Shown here: piece after piece, positions 14,596-15,697 of the stretch
Position numbering within the stretch: the stretch's first letter is position 1
Layout: the number at the start of each line of letters is the position of its first letter
NCBI GenBank assembly: GCA_003567115.1
Contig: PXAP01000121.1
Location: forward strand, 1 to 15,697
Length of the DNA stretch: 15,697 nucleotides
Reading direction: 5' to 3'
Origin: Bacteroidota bacterium
GTDB lineage: Bacteria > Bacteroidota > Bacteroidia > Bacteroidales > PUMT01
Made by a program: the position numbers and the translations under genes
Notes under the pieces: generated by a model
What the model was told of the DNA's origin: nothing
The model's input: only the letters and a program-made list of their open reading frames with translations
Databases searched by the model: none

Positions 14596-15697
14596 CTATA
14601 AGATAGAAGAATAAAAATCATTCCCCTTATCGTCAATAAGAATAAACGCGGGGAAATTCTCAACCTCGATCCTGTAAACCGCCTCCATCCCGAGTTCGGG
14701 ATACTCAAGCAATTCGACTTTTTTGATGTTCTCCTGAGCCAGCACAGCAGCGGGTCCGCCGATACTGCCCAGGTAAAAGCCGCCATGCCTTTTACATGCA
14801 TCGGTAACCTGCCGGCTGCGATTTCCCTTTGCAATCATTATCATGCTTCCCCCGTGGCTCTGGAACAGGTCAACATAACAGTCCATCCGCCCGGCAGTAG
14901 TCGGACCAAAGGATCCTGAAACCATCCCCCGGGGTGTTTTTGCCGGACCTGCATAATAGATCGGGTGGTCTTTTATGTACCGGGGAAGCCCCTCTCCGTT
15001 GTCCAGCCTCTCCTTAAGCCTGGCATGGGCTATATCCCTTCCCACAATAATCTTCCCCGAAAGGGAAAGACGGGTTCCCACAGGATATTTCGACAGCTCA
15101 CCAAGGATCTCCTTCATCGGCTTGTTAAGATGTATCTCAACAGCTCCTCCCCTTTCGTTTTCTCTGTATGATTCAGGAATAAACCGCCCGGGATCCCTTT
15201 CAAGCTGTTCCAGCCATATTCCCTTACTGTTTATCTTCGCCCTGATATTCCTGTCGGCCGCACATGATACACCCATGCCTGCCGGACAGGAGGCCCCGTG
15301 CCTGGGAAGCCTTATTATCCTCACGTCAAGAGCAAAATATTTACCGCCGAACTGGGCTCCAATACCAAGGTCATACGAAGCTTTCAGTATCCTCTCTTCA
15401 AGCCCGGCATCCCTGAATGCCTGACCCCACTGATTACCCTTCCGGGGAAGATCATCCAGGTATCCGGCAGAAGCCAGCTTAACGGTTTTAAGACATTCTT
15501 CGGCCGAGGTGCCGCCAATAACAAAGGCAACATGATAGGGAGGACAGGCTGCCGTTCCAAGCGAACGCAGCTTGCCGACAAGGAACTTTTCAATCCTTTC
15601 CGGATCAAGAAGTTCCCTTGTTTCCTGAAAAAGGTTCGTTTTGTTGGCAGAACCCCCTCCCCTGGCCATAAACAGAAAATGATACTCGTTGCCGTCA
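14596..15697 (-). CDS. fum: Class I fumarate hydratase, C-terminal part (cut by window edge)
   Basis: The frame is open from the right edge through 366 residues to a TAG at 14596-14598, about two thirds of a class I fumarase of roughly 540 residues; the start lies outside the window. The enzyme is an oxygen-sensitive [4Fe-4S] hydratase interconverting malate and fumarate in the cytoplasm. The match to Escherichia coli FumA/FumB, recalled from memory, is close throughout: FLFMARGGGSANKT, LGTAACPPYHVAFVIGGTSAE, GIGAQFGGKYFA, RLPRHGASCPAGMGVSC, IIVGRDIAHARLKERLDNG, DHPIYYAGPAKTP, GSFGPTTAGRMD and KRHGGFYLGSIGGPAAVLAQ. Two of the three cluster cysteines should be those in TAACPP and GASCPAG; the third lies upstream of the window. 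Its product is the substrate of the fumarate reductase encoded at 9236-12944. The MITE-like element lies 170 bases beyond its stop codon. Confidence 0.95.
   Translation of the reverse strand, partial: DGNEYHFLFMARGGGSANKTNLFQETRELLDPERIEKFLVGKLRSLGTAACPPYHVAFVIGGTSAEECLKTVKLASAGYLDDLPRKGNQWGQAFRDAGLEERILKASYDLGIGAQFGGKYFALDVRIIRLPRHGASCPAGMGVSCAADRNIRAKINSKGIWLEQLERDPGRFIPESYRENERGGAVEIHLNKPMKEILGELSKYPVGTRLSLSGKIIVGRDIAHARLKERLDNGEGLPRYIKDHPIYYAGPAKTPRGMVSGSFGPTTAGRMDCYVDLFQSHGGSMIMIAKGNRSRQVTDACKRHGGFYLGSIGGPAAVLAQENIKKVELLEYPELGMEAVYRIEVENFPAFILIDDKGNDFYSSIL

Noticed and set aside
14412..14834. 140-codon minus-strand frame overlapping the fumarase gene and the right end of the MITE
   Set aside because: It runs in another frame through conserved fumarase sequence and out through the inverted repeat, so it is not a plausible gene.
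1..15697. CRISPR array, tRNA, rRNA, prophage or known defence system
   Set aside because: No regularly spaced repeats, no recognisable structural RNA and no phage or nuclease genes were found on either strand.

Overview
The window looks like a chromosomal stretch from an anaerobic or microaerophilic member of the Bacteroidota, most like Bacteroidales. The evidence is the fumarate reductase/succinate dehydrogenase set with a single five-helix cytochrome b558 subunit in the order C-A-B, proteins that read as Bacteroidota orthologs (family recognition from memory, no search was run), AT-rich spacers, few Shine-Dalgarno sites, and promoter-like sequences close to the Bacteroidota consensus TTTG-N19-TAnnTTTG.

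Layout. Bases 1-194 hold the C-terminus of a membrane protein on the + strand. Bases 297-5409 hold a tight minus-strand run read from right to left: tRNA-dihydrouridine synthase (dusB), a secreted S9/DPP-IV-like peptidase, a small SAM-dependent methyltransferase and a family 4 glycosyltransferase, with gaps of 7, 14 and 1 bases. The dusB reading frame contains its conserved N-terminus only if translation starts at a non-AUG codon, most likely CTG at 5409. A plus-strand CPBP intramembrane protease follows (5664-6614), then a minus-strand conserved protein of unknown function (6662-7456) and a plus-strand aminopeptidase P (7757-9154).

Bases 9236-12944 on the minus strand encode the membrane fumarate reductase/succinate dehydrogenase: cytochrome b558 subunit, flavoprotein and iron-sulfur subunit. 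The iron-sulfur gene is separated from the flavoprotein gene by an unusually long spacer of about 313 bases. A plus-strand alpha/beta hydrolase (13332-14135) and the C-terminal part of a class I, oxygen-sensitive fumarase (14596-15697, minus strand, cut by the window edge) complete the region. Fumarase and fumarate reductase catalyse adjacent steps of the reductive branch of the TCA cycle (malate to fumarate to succinate), so this end of the window is a plausible fumarate-respiration neighbourhood.

The least ordinary feature is non-coding. A 272-base element at 14154-14425, between the convergent 3' ends of the hydrolase and fumarase genes, is bounded by a perfect 34-base inverted repeat, holds an internal nested stem-loop and has no plausible gene, so it looks like a MITE. 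A diverged third copy of its terminal sequence lies at 12967-13007 in the sdhC leader, oriented so that the hydrolase gene is bracketed by inverted copies of the same end sequence. I found no CRISPR array, tRNA, rRNA, prophage or defence system.
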